Shown here: one piece after another, positions 42,882-52,218 of the stretch
Numbering within the stretch: the first letter of the stretch is position 1
Layout: each line of letters opens with the position of its first letter
Source of the DNA: Sphingobacteriales bacterium
GTDB taxonomy: Bacteria; Bacteroidota; Bacteroidia; Chitinophagales; CAIOSU01
Direction of reading: 5' to 3'
Assembly (NCBI GenBank): GCA_027483645.1
Contig: JAIXUD010000021.1
Location: 310,001-374,000 of the forward strand
Length of the DNA stretch: 64,000 nucleotides
Translations under genes and position numbers: made by a program
The notes under the pieces: generated by a model
Told to the model about the DNA's origin: nothing
Databases searched by the model: none
Seen by the model: only the letters and a program-made list of their open reading frames with translations

Positions 42882-42889
42882 TTAATCAC

Positions 42890-42993
42890 TTGACTAGTTA
42901 CTGGTTGATGATTAAATTTAGTAGATTGGAAAGTAGTGATCGTGGAAGTACAATTGCAGACCAATCAACTAGTCAACTAATCAACTAATCAAC
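42890..42993. repeat. Octamer tandem array (YAATCAAC) with an upstream inverted partner
   Basis: Four 8-bp units (CAATCAAC, TAGTCAAC, TAATCAAC, TAATCAAC) at 42962-42993 end 3 bases before the acs ATG. Just after the previous gene's stop, TTGACTAGTT (42890-42899) is the exact reverse complement of AACTAGTCAA within the array (42967-42976), so a hairpin spanning the gap is possible. Confidence 0.75.
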
Positions 42994-42996
42994 CCA

Positions 42997-44898
42997 ATGA
43001 CGCCAGCCATAAAGAGCCTTGAAGAATACCATAAAGTCTATCAAAGGAGCATTGACCTGCCTGAAGCTTTTTGGGCGGAGGTAGCAAATGATTTCCAATG
43101 GCGAAAGCAGTGGGACAAGGTATTGGAATGGGATTTTAAGAAGCCTGAAGTAAAGTGGTTTGATGGTGGTGAGCTGAACATAACCGAGAACTGCCTAGAC
43201 AGGCACTTAATTACCCAACCCAATAAAAAAGCTATCATTTGGGAAAGCAACGACCCTAGCGAACCTAGTGTAACCTATACGTACCGGGAGCTGCATGCCA
43301 AGGTTTGCGAATTGGCCAATGTGCTGAAAAGCCTGGGCGTGCAAAAAGGCGACCGCGTGTGCATCTATATGCCGATGATACCCGAGCTCACCATGGCGCT
43401 GCTCGCTTGCGCACGTATTGGTGCGGTGCACTCTGTAGTGTTTGCTGGGTTTTCGGCCCGCTCGTTGGCGGATAGGATAAACGATGCCGATGCACATTTG
43501 ATACTGACCGCCGATGGCGCTTACCGCGGTGCGAAATCCATTGACCTAAAAGCGATAGTGGACGAAGCGTTGGCCGATTGCCTTGGTGTGCGCAGTGTAT
43601 TAGTATACCAGCGCACCAACACGCCTATAACCATGCAGCCGGGTCGCGACCTGCGGTGGCATGATGAGATAGCCAAAGTTGATAACCTTTGTGAAGCGGT
43701 AACCGTAAGCAGTGAAGACCCGCTGTTCATCCTCTACACCAGCGGCTCCACCGGCAAGCCAAAGGGTATTATGCATACCACGGCTGGCTATATGGTGCAT
43801 ACCGCTTACACCTTCAGCAATGTGTTTCAATACCAACCCGATGACATCTTTTGGTGTACGGCCGATATCGGTTGGGTTACCGGGCATAGCTACATAGTAT
43901 ATGGCCCGCTGCTTAATGGCGCCACCGTACTGATGTTTGAAGGCATACCCACTTGGCCCAACAATGGCCGCTTTTGGGAAGTGATAGACAAACATAAAGT
44001 AAGCATCTTCTATACTGCACCTACTGCCATCCGTTCATTAATGGCTGGCGAACACAGCCCAAAGGCCACGCACAAGCTTGATAGCCTTCGCATCCTAGGC
44101 ACCGTGGGCGAGCCTATTAATGTAGAAGCATGGGAATGGTACCACGAGCACGTAGGTAAAGGCAACTGCCCCATAGTGGATACGTGGTGGCAAACCGAAA
44201 CGGGTGGCATTATGATATCGCCCTTGGCGGGCATTACGCCTACTAAGCCTGGCTTTGCAACTTTGCCATTACCTGGCATACAACCTGCCTTACTCAGTGA
44301 AAAAGGGGAAGAAATATTGGTCAATGGCGAGGAAGGGCGGCTCTGTATTAAATTCCCTTGGCCGGGCATGGCGCGCAGCATTTGGGGCGACCATAACCGT
44401 TTCCGTGAGACGTATTTTTCCGCTTTCCCTAACTATTACTTTACGGGCGACGGTTGCCGCCGGGATTTGGATGGCTACTATCGAATTACTGGCCGGGTAG
44501 ATGATGTAATCATCGTTTCGGGCCATAACCTGGGCACTGCCGAAATAGAGAACGCTATTGACGAGCATGAGTTAGTAATTGAAACCGCCGTAGTAGGCTA
44601 TCCGCATGAGCTGAAGGGATTTGCCGTATATGCATTTGTGGTGTTGCTAAGCGAAGCAAAAGGCGCTGATGAGGAACAGTTGCGCAAGGAAATCAATGAG
44701 TTTGTTTCGCGCATTATTGGCCCCATAGCCAAAGCCGATAAAATACAGTTTGTAACCGGCCTGCCGAAAACCCGCAGTGGTAAAATAATGCGCCGCATCC
44801 TGCGAAAAATTGCTGAAGGCGAAACCGATAACCTTGGCGATACCTCTACCCTACTCGACCCGGGAGTGGTGGAGGAGATTAGGAAAGGAAGGGTTTGA
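42997..44898 (+). CDS. acs: Acetate-CoA ligase (acetyl-CoA synthetase)
   Basis: A 633-residue AMP-forming synthetase of standard length. The ATP-phosphate loop is YTSGSTGKPKGIMHT (near residues 247-261), the adenylation core has DTWWQTETGG, and the catalytic lysine, normally controlled by acetylation, is Lys596 in PKTRSGKIMRRILRK. Other blocks (CADIGWVTGHSYIVYGPL; DDVIIVSGHNLGTAEIE) are typical of Acs. It activates acetate to acetyl-CoA through acetyl-AMP in the cytoplasm. It appears monocistronic; no acetate permease or Pat/CobB gene is adjacent. Confidence 0.96.
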   Translation: MTPAIKSLEEYHKVYQRSIDLPEAFWAEVANDFQWRKQWDKVLEWDFKKPEVKWFDGGELNITENCLDRHLITQPNKKAIIWESNDPSEPSVTYTYRELHAKVCELANVLKSLGVQKGDRVCIYMPMIPELTMALLACARIGAVHSVVFAGFSARSLADRINDADAHLILTADGAYRGAKSIDLKAIVDEALADCLGVRSVLVYQRTNTPITMQPGRDLRWHDEIAKVDNLCEAVTVSSEDPLFILYTSGSTGKPKGIMHTTAGYMVHTAYTFSNVFQYQPDDIFWCTADIGWVTGHSYIVYGPLLNGATVLMFEGIPTWPNNGRFWEVIDKHKVSIFYTAPTAIRSLMAGEHSPKATHKLDSLRILGTVGEPINVEAWEWYHEHVGKGNCPIVDTWWQTETGGIMISPLAGITPTKPGFATLPLPGIQPALLSEKGEEILVNGEEGRLCIKFPWPGMARSIWGDHNRFRETYFSAFPNYYFTGDGCRRDLDGYYRITGRVDDVIIVSGHNLGTAEIENAIDEHELVIETAVVGYPHELKGFAVYAFVVLLSEAKGADEEQLRKEINEFVSRIIGPIAKADKIQFVTGLPKTRSGKIMRRILRKIAEGETDNLGDTSTLLDPGVVEEIRKGRV

Positions 44899-45014
44899 GG
44901 ATGGAGAGGATATAGTATTAGGAGTAACAGCTTTAAAAGATGTAAACCACTTCCGTGTTCCTCCGTGCCTTTTTCCGTGTTCTCCGTGGTTTATCTTTTA
45001 ACTAGGAAATGATA

Positions 45015-45242
45015 TTAAATCGGTGGCCGCAATTCATTACTACCACCTTTACCACCGTTTGGTGGGGTTGGGGTATCCTTTTTGAAAGAAAATAGGGTGC
45101 TTAGGGTTAGTGCGGCCACAAATCCCACCACAATTCCCCAAATGATGCTGGTGATTACCCACCAAACTACTATGCCAGCAATTACGCCAAGCGTAATGCC
45201 CACCGCGGCTTTTATACGAGTACTCCTTTTAATTCCTTGCAT
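45015..45242 (-). CDS. Small two-span membrane protein
   Basis: The start is placed at the ATG at 45242, giving 75 residues (MQGIKRSTRIKAAVGITLGV). Two predicted spans (about residues 13-29 and 34-52) are followed by a hydrophilic Pro/Gly/Asn-rich tail (KKDTPTPPNGGKGGSNELRPPI). I recognise no family. It is convergent with acs and divergent from crtB. Confidence 0.55.
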   Translation of the reverse strand: MQGIKRSTRIKAAVGITLGVIAGIVVWWVITSIIWGIVVGFVAALTLSTLFSFKKDTPTPPNGGKGGSNELRPPI

Positions 45243-45392
45243 AAGTATGATTTTGACCGGGTGTAAGTCACAAACCATGCCCAAAGGGCACTTGTATGCA
45301 ATTTGTGGCTTTCATGGACGCGAAATGTTTTACCTTTACAATGCTCTGCAATTTACCTTAAACAAAGTGGCAGTTAGCTTGTTAAACAAACT

Positions 45393-46229
45393 ATGCTCAC
45401 CCTCTTCAACCAAACCGCTTTTGGCTGCAGTCGTCTCATTACTGAGGCTTACAGTACCTCATTTACCCTAGGTATCAAAACCCTTGACAAACGCTTTCAT
45501 AACCCCATTTATAGCATTTATGGGTATGTGCGGCTTGCTGATGAAATAGTGGATACCTTCCATGGCTACGATAAAAAGCAACTATTGGAGCGCTTTAGGG
45601 AAGAGACTGTAAAGGCTATTGAAGAAAAGATAAGCCTTAACCCGGTGATTCATTCGTTCCAATTAGTGGTGCACCAATACAACATTGAGTGGGAGCTGAT
45701 AGATTCTTTTTTGAAGAGTATGGAGATGGACCTGAGCTACCACCGCTACGAGGCCAACATGTATGATACCTACATATACGGCTCGGCAGAGGTTGTTGGC
45801 TTAATGTGCCTGCGGGTTTTCTGTGAGGGTGATGCCGAAATGTATGATAGGCTTAAGGCACCTGCGAAAAGCTTGGGCGCGGCATTTCAGAAAATCAATT
45901 TCCTGCGCGACATGAAGAGCGACTACGTGGAACGTGGTAGGGTCTATTTCCCCGGTATGAACTTCCATACCTTTGATGAAGAAGCTAAAAAGGAGCTGGA
46001 AGCCAACATACAGCAAGATTTTGACGCTGCTTACCAAGGTATTGTGAAACTTCCCCAAGGTGCGCGTATGGGGGTCCACTTAGCGTATATGTTCTATGTT
46101 TGCTTGTTCAATAAAATAAAGAAAACGGCCGCCGAGGTAGTAAAAAGTGAGCGAATCCGCGTATCAGACCGCAGGAAGCTAGGCCTTTTGGTGCAAAGCT
46201 ATATTAAAAGTAGCCTCAACCTGCTGTAG
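45393..46229 (+). CDS. crtB: Phytoene synthase CrtB
   Basis: A 278-residue trans-isoprenyl synthase. The first aspartate-rich motif is DEIVD (residues 50-54, within YGYVRLADEIVDT) and the second is around Asp173 and Asp177 in NFLRDMKSDYVERGRVYFP, both required for Mg2+-diphosphate binding. The enzyme condenses two GGPP to phytoene via prephytoene diphosphate, the entry step to carotenoids. The lycopene cyclase gene follows after 40 bases, forming a second carotenoid locus apart from crtI at 1787. Confidence 0.94.
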   Translation: MLTLFNQTAFGCSRLITEAYSTSFTLGIKTLDKRFHNPIYSIYGYVRLADEIVDTFHGYDKKQLLERFREETVKAIEEKISLNPVIHSFQLVVHQYNIEWELIDSFLKSMEMDLSYHRYEANMYDTYIYGSAEVVGLMCLRVFCEGDAEMYDRLKAPAKSLGAAFQKINFLRDMKSDYVERGRVYFPGMNFHTFDEEAKKELEANIQQDFDAAYQGIVKLPQGARMGVHLAYMFYVCLFNKIKKTAAEVVKSERIRVSDRRKLGLLVQSYIKSSLNLL

Positions 46230-46269
46230 TAACTGGGGAATGTGGTAATTTGAAATTCAATACGAGCCC

Positions 46270-46953
46270 ATGCCGGTTTATCTCTACCTTATCATCTTTA
46301 CCATCTTCTTCCCGCTGGTACTATCATTTGATAGAAGGGTAAACTTTGTGCAATACTGGCGCTATTTATTCCCAGCTACCCTAGTTTCCGCAGTATACTT
46401 TTTAATCTGGGATTACTTTTTTACCTCTTGGGGAGTGTGGGGCTTCAATACCGATTATTTGTTGGGCCCACATTTGGCCAACCTGCCGCTAGAAGAGGTG
46501 CTATTCTTTTTTGTGGTGCCTTATGCCTGTTTGTTTATTTATGAGTGTATTCGGCATTATGCGCCAAAGGATTACTTAATATCGGCAGCACCCTATATAT
46601 CGGGCTTGTTAGTGGTTGGTTTACCGGTTGTGGCTTTTTTCTATTGGGGCCATCTATACACCACAGTTACGTTCGTAGCTGCCGCGGTGTTTGTGCTATT
46701 GGCGCAATTTATCTTACGTGTGGGCTGGATGGGGTGGTTCTACTTATCATACCTAGTTTGCTTGATTCCATTTCTGCTGGTAAATGGAGTACTTACTGCC
46801 CTGCCCGTGGTATGGTATAACGATGCCCACAACCTCGGTATCCGCATCTACACCATTCCGCTGGATGATACCGTGTATTGCCTGTTGCTGTTGATTATGA
46901 ACGTGCTGATCTTTGAATGGTTGAAGAAGCTCGGTGGGGTTGCTAAAGGGTAG
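46270..46953 (+). CDS. Lycopene cyclase, CrtYcd-type membrane protein
   Basis: A 227-residue protein of about six or seven membrane spans made of two related lycopene-cyclase domains, as in fused CrtYc-CrtYd. The first carries DYFFTSWGVWGFNTDYLLG and LPLEEVLFFFVVPYACLFIYE, the second the related GVLTALPVVWYNDAHNLGIRIYTIPLDDTVYCLLLLIMNVLIFEW with the acidic pair IPLDD. These enzymes cyclise the psi ends of lycopene to beta-ionone rings. In a pathway with CruF and CrtD only one end would be cyclised, giving gamma-carotene; that is inferred. Its last 11 bases overlap the convergent small gene at 46943. Confidence 0.88.
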   Translation: MPVYLYLIIFTIFFPLVLSFDRRVNFVQYWRYLFPATLVSAVYFLIWDYFFTSWGVWGFNTDYLLGPHLANLPLEEVLFFFVVPYACLFIYECIRHYAPKDYLISAAPYISGLLVVGLPVVAFFYWGHLYTTVTFVAAAVFVLLAQFILRVGWMGWFYLSYLVCLIPFLLVNGVLTALPVVWYNDAHNLGIRIYTIPLDDTVYCLLLLIMNVLIFEWLKKLGGVAKG

Positions 46954-47197
46954 GATTGTTAATCGCTCTGCGTTTATTCATTACTTGCTTAAACTCCTCA
47001 AGAGAAATAGTCTTAACCGTTCCCGCGTCGATACCTTCATCAAGCATCTTAAGGTGTTTCTTTAGGCTATCCGTCTCCCCATTAAATACAGGTAATGCAC
47101 CTCGGCTTTCCAATTCTTGGTAAATGGCCAATTCAAATAGATGCAGCTCTGTGGTGCTGTATGGCGCTATTTGTTGCTTAAAGTCCGTAACTGTCAT
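46943..47197 (-). CDS. Small protein, possibly antitoxin-like
   Basis: An 84-residue protein (MTVTDFKQQIAPYSTTELHLFELAI) with a predicted helix-rich pattern and a C-terminal segment HLKMLDEGIDAGTVKTISLEEFKQVMNKRRA recalling short 'addiction module' proteins, in which a Leu-rich helix is followed by an EEF-type tail. No toxin gene lies on either side, so if it is an antitoxin it is an orphan. It is convergent with the lycopene cyclase and overlaps its 3' end by 11 bases. The family assignment is weak. Confidence 0.55.
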   Translation of the reverse strand: MTVTDFKQQIAPYSTTELHLFELAIYQELESRGALPVFNGETDSLKKHLKMLDEGIDAGTVKTISLEEFKQVMNKRRAINNPTL

Positions 47198-47267
47198 AAA
47201 TTAAAGATAGCTTCTTCTAAGGGTATTTGTCAAACAAATAAACATCTCTTACCCATAATTCGTTTCC

Positions 47268-48605
47268 CTACTCCACCAACATCTTCATCCCATGCTTAGA
47301 GCGAAGCGTTACCAGCGGGTCCAGCACTACGGGGTGGCCGGGTACCAATGTAAAGCGGAAACGGGTAACCATCATAGCCACTACCACCTGCATTTCCATC
47401 AAAGCGAAGTTGTTGCCGATGCAAAGCCTTGGCCCTCCGCCAAAGGGGAAATAAGCAAAACGGTGTTTTTCCTTTATCTTATCCTTACGGAAACGCTCAG
47501 GGTCAAACTGCTCGGCGTTTTCCCAAATATCTGGGTCGCGGTGCATCTGGTATACGGGTATTAATAAATTGCTATTGGCTTTCACTAAATAACCACCTAC
47601 AGTATCATCTTCTACATTGCGGCGGCCAATAACCCAAGCCGGGGGATACAGGCGCATGGTTTCTTCAATAGCCATACGGGTATATTCCAGCTTCATCACG
47701 TCGCCCATTTCTGGGTCGCGGCCTTGCAATACCTGCTCTGCTTCGGTACGCAGTTTTTCAATTTCTGCAGGGTTTTGGTCTACCATATACCACAGCCAGG
47801 TAAGTGCCAGTGCAGTGGTTTCGTGCCCTGCCAGGAAAATGGTCATGCACTCGTCGCGCAGTTGGCGGTCGCTCATTTGCTCGCCGGTATCCTCATCTTT
47901 GGCCTCCATCAGCATTTGTAGCAGGTCGTCGTAATGAGCGGTGTCTTTTCGGCGCTTTTCGATGATGTCCATCATCACCTTATCCAGCATCTGTATCGAT
48001 TTCTTTTCCTGTATGTTGCCCGGGGTAGGTATCCACACTGGCAACTTAAATGGGTTCGATATCCTTTCAATGGCCAGCTCTTGTGCAATGTCCATCTCTT
48101 TGCCTACGGCCTCCACTATATCGGTAACGTTACTCCCAAAAAGCGATTTGCCAACAATGTGCAACGTAACGTGCATCATCTCTTTGCTTACATCCACTTG
48201 CTGTCCACGCTTTTTTTCCAGTACCTCCATATATTCCTTGGTACAGGTTACCATAGTTTGCACCATGGCATTTAGCCTTTCGCGGTGGAAGGCTGGCTGT
48301 GCCAAGCGGCGCTGCTTGCGCCAAAAATCGCCTTCGCTGGTAAGCAACCCTTTGCCCAGCAGCAGCCCCAGCACATCGTACCCAAAACTCTTAATGTAGT
48401 TCTTGTTATTGTCTTGCAAAACGTACTTCACTAAATCGGGGTCTTGTACTATAACCATCTTTTTAAACCTAGAAGTAAGCCTATAGATGCCACCATATTT
48501 TTTGCTGTTTTTCCCTAGAAAACCAATAGGGTTTAGTGCCAAATCAAGGCCGCTGCCAAATAGCCAATGGCCGGGTACAGATGGTGGTAGTTGAGGAGTG
48601 GGCAT
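47268..48605 (-). CDS. Cytochrome P450, candidate carotenoid hydroxylase
   Basis: The start is placed at the ATG at 48605 (445 residues, MPTPQLPPSVPGHWLFGSG); the frame extends 13 codons further. Hallmarks are the I-helix FLAGHETTALALTW, the ExxR helix EETMRLYPPAWVIGRR, and the heme loop FPFGGGPRLCIGNNFALME with Cys395. The absence of a signal peptide fits a soluble bacterial P450. Its immediate neighbours are the lycopene cyclase and crtB, and the RLYPPAW region recalls the Thermus CYP175A1 beta-carotene hydroxylase, as I remember that sequence. A 3-hydroxylase of the beta ring is a reasonable inference since no CrtZ is visible. Confidence 0.9.
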   Translation of the reverse strand: MPTPQLPPSVPGHWLFGSGLDLALNPIGFLGKNSKKYGGIYRLTSRFKKMVIVQDPDLVKYVLQDNNKNYIKSFGYDVLGLLLGKGLLTSEGDFWRKQRRLAQPAFHRERLNAMVQTMVTCTKEYMEVLEKKRGQQVDVSKEMMHVTLHIVGKSLFGSNVTDIVEAVGKEMDIAQELAIERISNPFKLPVWIPTPGNIQEKKSIQMLDKVMMDIIEKRRKDTAHYDDLLQMLMEAKDEDTGEQMSDRQLRDECMTIFLAGHETTALALTWLWYMVDQNPAEIEKLRTEAEQVLQGRDPEMGDVMKLEYTRMAIEETMRLYPPAWVIGRRNVEDDTVGGYLVKANSNLLIPVYQMHRDPDIWENAEQFDPERFRKDKIKEKHRFAYFPFGGGPRLCIGNNFALMEMQVVVAMMVTRFRFTLVPGHPVVLDPLVTLRSKHGMKMLVE

Positions 48606-48744
48606 ATTGGAGGTTTGCCGTACAATGTACAATGTAAATGGCAATATGACAAATTCGGCTATGTTATGGATTTAACCGCAACGAAAGCAAAGAAAAACGC
48701 AACACCTTTAATCCATTAATTCTTTGAACATTCTCAAGCACAGC

Positions 48745-50787
48745 TTAATTCAAATATAGCTTGCCGTTCCATACAAAACCCTCACCACTAACGCGCAAAA
48801 AGTATAGGCCTTTAGACAATTGTGGCAAATCAATAAGCTGCGATGCTGATGTGATGCTTTCGGCATGTACCTGCTTGCCCGATAGGCTGTAAACAGCCAG
48901 CGCAAGGGGATAATGGGCATCAGGTGTTACAATAGTAAACGTACCTTGCGAAGGATTGGGATATAGCTTTATACCTGATGCCAATGGAACATCTATGCCC
49001 ACACCATTTACAAATATGCTATCCGACAAGGCTAAACATCCTGCAGCATCGGCAACAGAAACTTGATAAAAACCCGTAACTGCTGCAGTGTAGGTAGCAG
49101 AATTAGCGCCCGAAATAACCACACCATTTAAAAACCATAGATAATCAGTTGCTGTGGAATCGGTACTAAGCTCCGCAGCTGCTGCATTAATCATGGGCTT
49201 TGCGGGCAAAGTATCTACTTGAAGCTGTAAGGTAACTATGCTATCGCAACCGGTGATGGCAATAAACGTATCAGCATACAATCCTGCGGAAGTTAAGCTC
49301 TGGCCTTGAAAAAAGTAGGTTTGTCCATCGCAAATACTGGCATTTCTGCTAGTGTACACCGTTGAATTTACGGTAAGGTTAAGCTTAGTAACACTATCGC
49401 ACCCACCCAAAGCGGTTGAGGTATCGGCATATACACCAGCTACACTAAGGCTTTGCCCATTGAATAAATAACTGTCACCAGCGCAGATGCCTTCATTCAA
49501 GGTAACATTAATCACTCCATCAACTATCAGGTTAAGCGTAACTGCACTATCGCAACCCACACTGTTAATCAATGTCGCTTGATACGTTCCAGTACTATCC
49601 AGCTGTTGTCCATCGAACGGGTAGGTAGTATTGGAGCAAATAGCCGCATTTATGGTAACGTTATTTACTGGTTCAATAGATAATGTTAGTGTTACCGTGC
49701 TATCACAACCATAGGGAGTAGCTAACACTTCGGTGTAAACCCCAGATGTGGTAATCTGCTGGCTGTAAAACCCGTAAGGAGTACCTGCGCAAGTATAGGC
49801 TAAGATAGCCGAGCCTGCAGGGCCGTAGCAATTGCGGTACAAGTTACAGATTACCCCTTGGCTACTTAATTGCACCCCTTGAAAAAAGGAATTGTTAAGT
49901 TCCAGCTCCATTTTACTCTTGATGGTGCCCGCGCCACCGTTCAAGAAGTCGTTGTTCCCCCAAGGGTCTTCGCCGGCGTAGGCTGCGTACAGGGTGCCCA
50001 AATTGGTAACCATTGGCGCATTGGGCTCGCCAATATTTACGTTCTTCACTTTCTTGCGGGTTGAGGCACCTGAGCAGGCTGGGTCACAAATAAAGTTGCT
50101 ACTACACTGCTGTACTGTAAGGAAGTTGCCATGCTTGTCGGGCGAAGGATAGATGGTATCCTTACCTGTAGCATTTGTCGCACTGCGATAAGGGAACGTT
50201 TGTACCGCCTCACAAAAAGTACCAGCGTGCGAAACGGTTTGGATGCTGCCACCCTGCCAATGCTGCAAATCGGTATCGTACATCCACCCTCCGGGTAGTG
50301 TGCCCGTATATTTCAACGAAAAGTTGAAGCCCTCCACATCTGCGGTATGACTGGTAAGGCCGCAATCCCTTCCATATAATAATGCCGAATTTACTTTTAC
50401 CACAGTGCTGTACCAATACAACCCTACGGTAAGCCCACTGGGGGCCGTTATGGGTGTGGGGTTTATTTTAACCGAATCGATACTGTTGGTATTGGTGTAT
50501 TGTTGCGATATAGGGAAAATACGGCTTACCACTAAGTTGGTGTCCCCCGTGCCGTTGGTGTTGGGGCCAGGGCAATCATCGCTATTGTATTGCACTATAT
50601 AAGGCACAAAACGGTCGAGCAATAGCTGCTCCAGCCCGTCATCCATACCATCAAGGTCGTTATCGATGATGGTAGGTATTGTAATCGTATCTAGCCCACC
50701 ACATTCGCTAATGATGGTAACCTGTTGCTGCGCATGTAAGGCAACCGCAAAACTTATAATAGCTAGAAGCGCAAGGCATGTTCTCAA
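48745..50787 (-). CDS. T9SS-secreted surface protein with four ~70-residue repeats
   Basis: A 680-residue protein with a signal peptide (MRTCLALLAIISFAVALHAQ) and a C-terminal type A T9SS sorting domain (IKLYPNPSQGTFTIVTP ... GLYFLRVSGEGFVWNGKLYLN). The N-terminal ~330 residues include a hydrolase-like or Vps62/NPP1-like pattern (LEQLLLDRFVPYIVQYNSDD; KHGNFLTVQQC; NVNIGEPNAPM; YAGEDPWGNND), a tentative reading. Residues ~330-535 hold four repeats of the form ICxGxxYxFxGQSLxxxGxYxDTxxxxxGCDSVxxLxLxV, typical adhesive modules. It should be exported and attached to the outer surface. Confidence 0.85.
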   Translation of the reverse strand: MRTCLALLAIISFAVALHAQQQVTIISECGGLDTITIPTIIDNDLDGMDDGLEQLLLDRFVPYIVQYNSDDCPGPNTNGTGDTNLVVSRIFPISQQYTNTNSIDSVKINPTPITAPSGLTVGLYWYSTVVKVNSALLYGRDCGLTSHTADVEGFNFSLKYTGTLPGGWMYDTDLQHWQGGSIQTVSHAGTFCEAVQTFPYRSATNATGKDTIYPSPDKHGNFLTVQQCSSNFICDPACSGASTRKKVKNVNIGEPNAPMVTNLGTLYAAYAGEDPWGNNDFLNGGAGTIKSKMELELNNSFFQGVQLSSQGVICNLYRNCYGPAGSAILAYTCAGTPYGFYSQQITTSGVYTEVLATPYGCDSTVTLTLSIEPVNNVTINAAICSNTTYPFDGQQLDSTGTYQATLINSVGCDSAVTLNLIVDGVINVTLNEGICAGDSYLFNGQSLSVAGVYADTSTALGGCDSVTKLNLTVNSTVYTSRNASICDGQTYFFQGQSLTSAGLYADTFIAITGCDSIVTLQLQVDTLPAKPMINAAAAELSTDSTATDYLWFLNGVVISGANSATYTAAVTGFYQVSVADAAGCLALSDSIFVNGVGIDVPLASGIKLYPNPSQGTFTIVTPDAHYPLALAVYSLSGKQVHAESITSASQLIDLPQLSKGLYFLRVSGEGFVWNGKLYLN

Positions 50788-50858
50788 TAAACTTAAAGAT
50801 AGTTATAACCGCGGAAGACTGAGGAACTGTAGCAGAAAAACGTAATTAATCACTTAGG

Positions 50859-51935
50859 CTACTTAGGCATAGACACTATCCACTCCCTTATCAGCTCCAC
50901 GCCTTCTTTGTGTATCAACTTCCTGCTCAGTTCGGGCATCATGATACCCGGGTCTTCAGAATCCATACGGAAGAGCAGGATGGATTTTTCAGGATGGCCA
51001 GGGTCAATATCATACAAATGCCCACCCGAGCCGCGCCCCGCCGCTACTGGCGACTTAAGTATACCCAAAGCTGCGGGGTTTTGCTGATGATAATCGAGCA
51101 AGAGGCCCGAGGTATTGGCCGGAGCACCACTTTGGTGGCAATGCGCACAGTTTATATCAAGATAGGCGCGGGCCTTTTCGTTCAGCGTACCGCTGTTGGC
51201 TACTCCCCAAATGGGCAACTTGGTTACTGAAGCTATAGGTGGCAACTCTGCTAAAATGCCCGCTTCATGCCACTTTAGCAATTGGTTTTGCGCTCCTTCT
51301 GCGTAGGTGTAGTCTTTATTCAAATTCCGTGCTTTCGGCCCAATGGGCACCATGTTGCCATCTTTTATGTGGCAACCCTTGCACTGGTTCATGTTGGGTA
51401 TTACATAATTCAGGTTGCGTGTGCTGCCATCAATATGCACCCAGCTTACATCTTTCCGGCCACCGGTTATTTCTAGTACGGCCTCGGTTTGCTCATCATT
51501 CCAAATATATGGCAAAGCCTTCCAACCCGCTTCTTCATGTACCAATAAGCGGGTCTCCATCAAGCGGCGGCCTTTGCTTTCGTCGCGCATATCCGTAGGA
51601 TAATAAAACGTCTTTACGAGGATGGTGCCCACAGGCAGGGCTAGTACGTTACTATCATTAAATGGCGCCGGCGCTGCTCCTTCAGGGAACTTTACAAACC
51701 TAGCTTTATGGGCATAATCAGAAAAAAGCGGCGTTGCCAAGTCATACGGCAGCACCCCTTTTGCGGGTACCAAATCGGCCATGTTACCTGTGAAGAAACC
51801 GTATTCCGAGAGCTTTTGTGGCCCTACCGATGCAGTAGGTGTGCCGCCTAGGGTAGTCTCTTTCGGCTGGCCTTGGTTGCAAGCGACGAAAAGGGCAAGG
51901 GCCGAAACACAAATGGTAATGAATAAACGTTGCAC
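50859..51935 (-). CDS. Diheme c-type cytochrome lipoprotein, SO2930-type
   Basis: A 358-residue lipoprotein (MQRLFITICVSALALFVAC, Cys19). Two heme-binding CxxCH motifs are visible: CKGCH at residues 185-189 (NMNQCKGCHIKDG) and CAHCH at 263-267 (DINCAHCHQSG). The surrounding blocks (GVLPYDLATPLFSDYAHKARFVKFPEG; PNMNQCKGCH; AYLDINCAHCHQ; DPGHPEKSILLFRM) fit the SO2930 family of diheme cytochromes. A periplasmic electron-transfer role is expected; the partner is unknown. It lies between the T9SS protein and the giant adhesin-like gene, transcribed the same way. Confidence 0.85.
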   Translation of the reverse strand: MQRLFITICVSALALFVACNQGQPKETTLGGTPTASVGPQKLSEYGFFTGNMADLVPAKGVLPYDLATPLFSDYAHKARFVKFPEGAAPAPFNDSNVLALPVGTILVKTFYYPTDMRDESKGRRLMETRLLVHEEAGWKALPYIWNDEQTEAVLEITGGRKDVSWVHIDGSTRNLNYVIPNMNQCKGCHIKDGNMVPIGPKARNLNKDYTYAEGAQNQLLKWHEAGILAELPPIASVTKLPIWGVANSGTLNEKARAYLDINCAHCHQSGAPANTSGLLLDYHQQNPAALGILKSPVAAGRGSGGHLYDIDPGHPEKSILLFRMDSEDPGIMMPELSRKLIHKEGVELIREWIVSMPK

Positions 51936-52159
51936 GCGGTTAGATTAAACTTATTATTGCCTTGTAAATAGATAATTGCAGCTAACATCACTTCACTATA
52001 CCATTCAACACCAAAAAGGGGCAGCGTAGGTTAGCGATAAAAAACCTTTTTCCTGCTTGCTGTTTCTTGCCGCCCAATTACTATTATCTTTTAAAAATAA
52101 TAAAAGGAGCAACAAGAAACCAGTCCTTATCATAATTTTAATTACCACACATAAAAAAA

Positions 52160-52194
52160 CGAAAGCCCCAGTTATCAATAGACTGGGGCTTTCG
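52160..52194 (-). terminator. Terminator of the giant surface-protein gene
   Basis: A 13-bp perfect inverted repeat CGAAAGCCCCAGT/ACTGGGGCTTTCG (52160-52172 and 52182-52194) with a 9-base loop, followed on the minus strand by TTTTTTTATG. It lies 24 bases past the stop codon, so transcription really ends here and no sorting domain follows in another frame nearby. Confidence 0.88.
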
Positions 52195-52218
52195 CAAATG
52201 TGGCAGTTCTTTCTAAAA

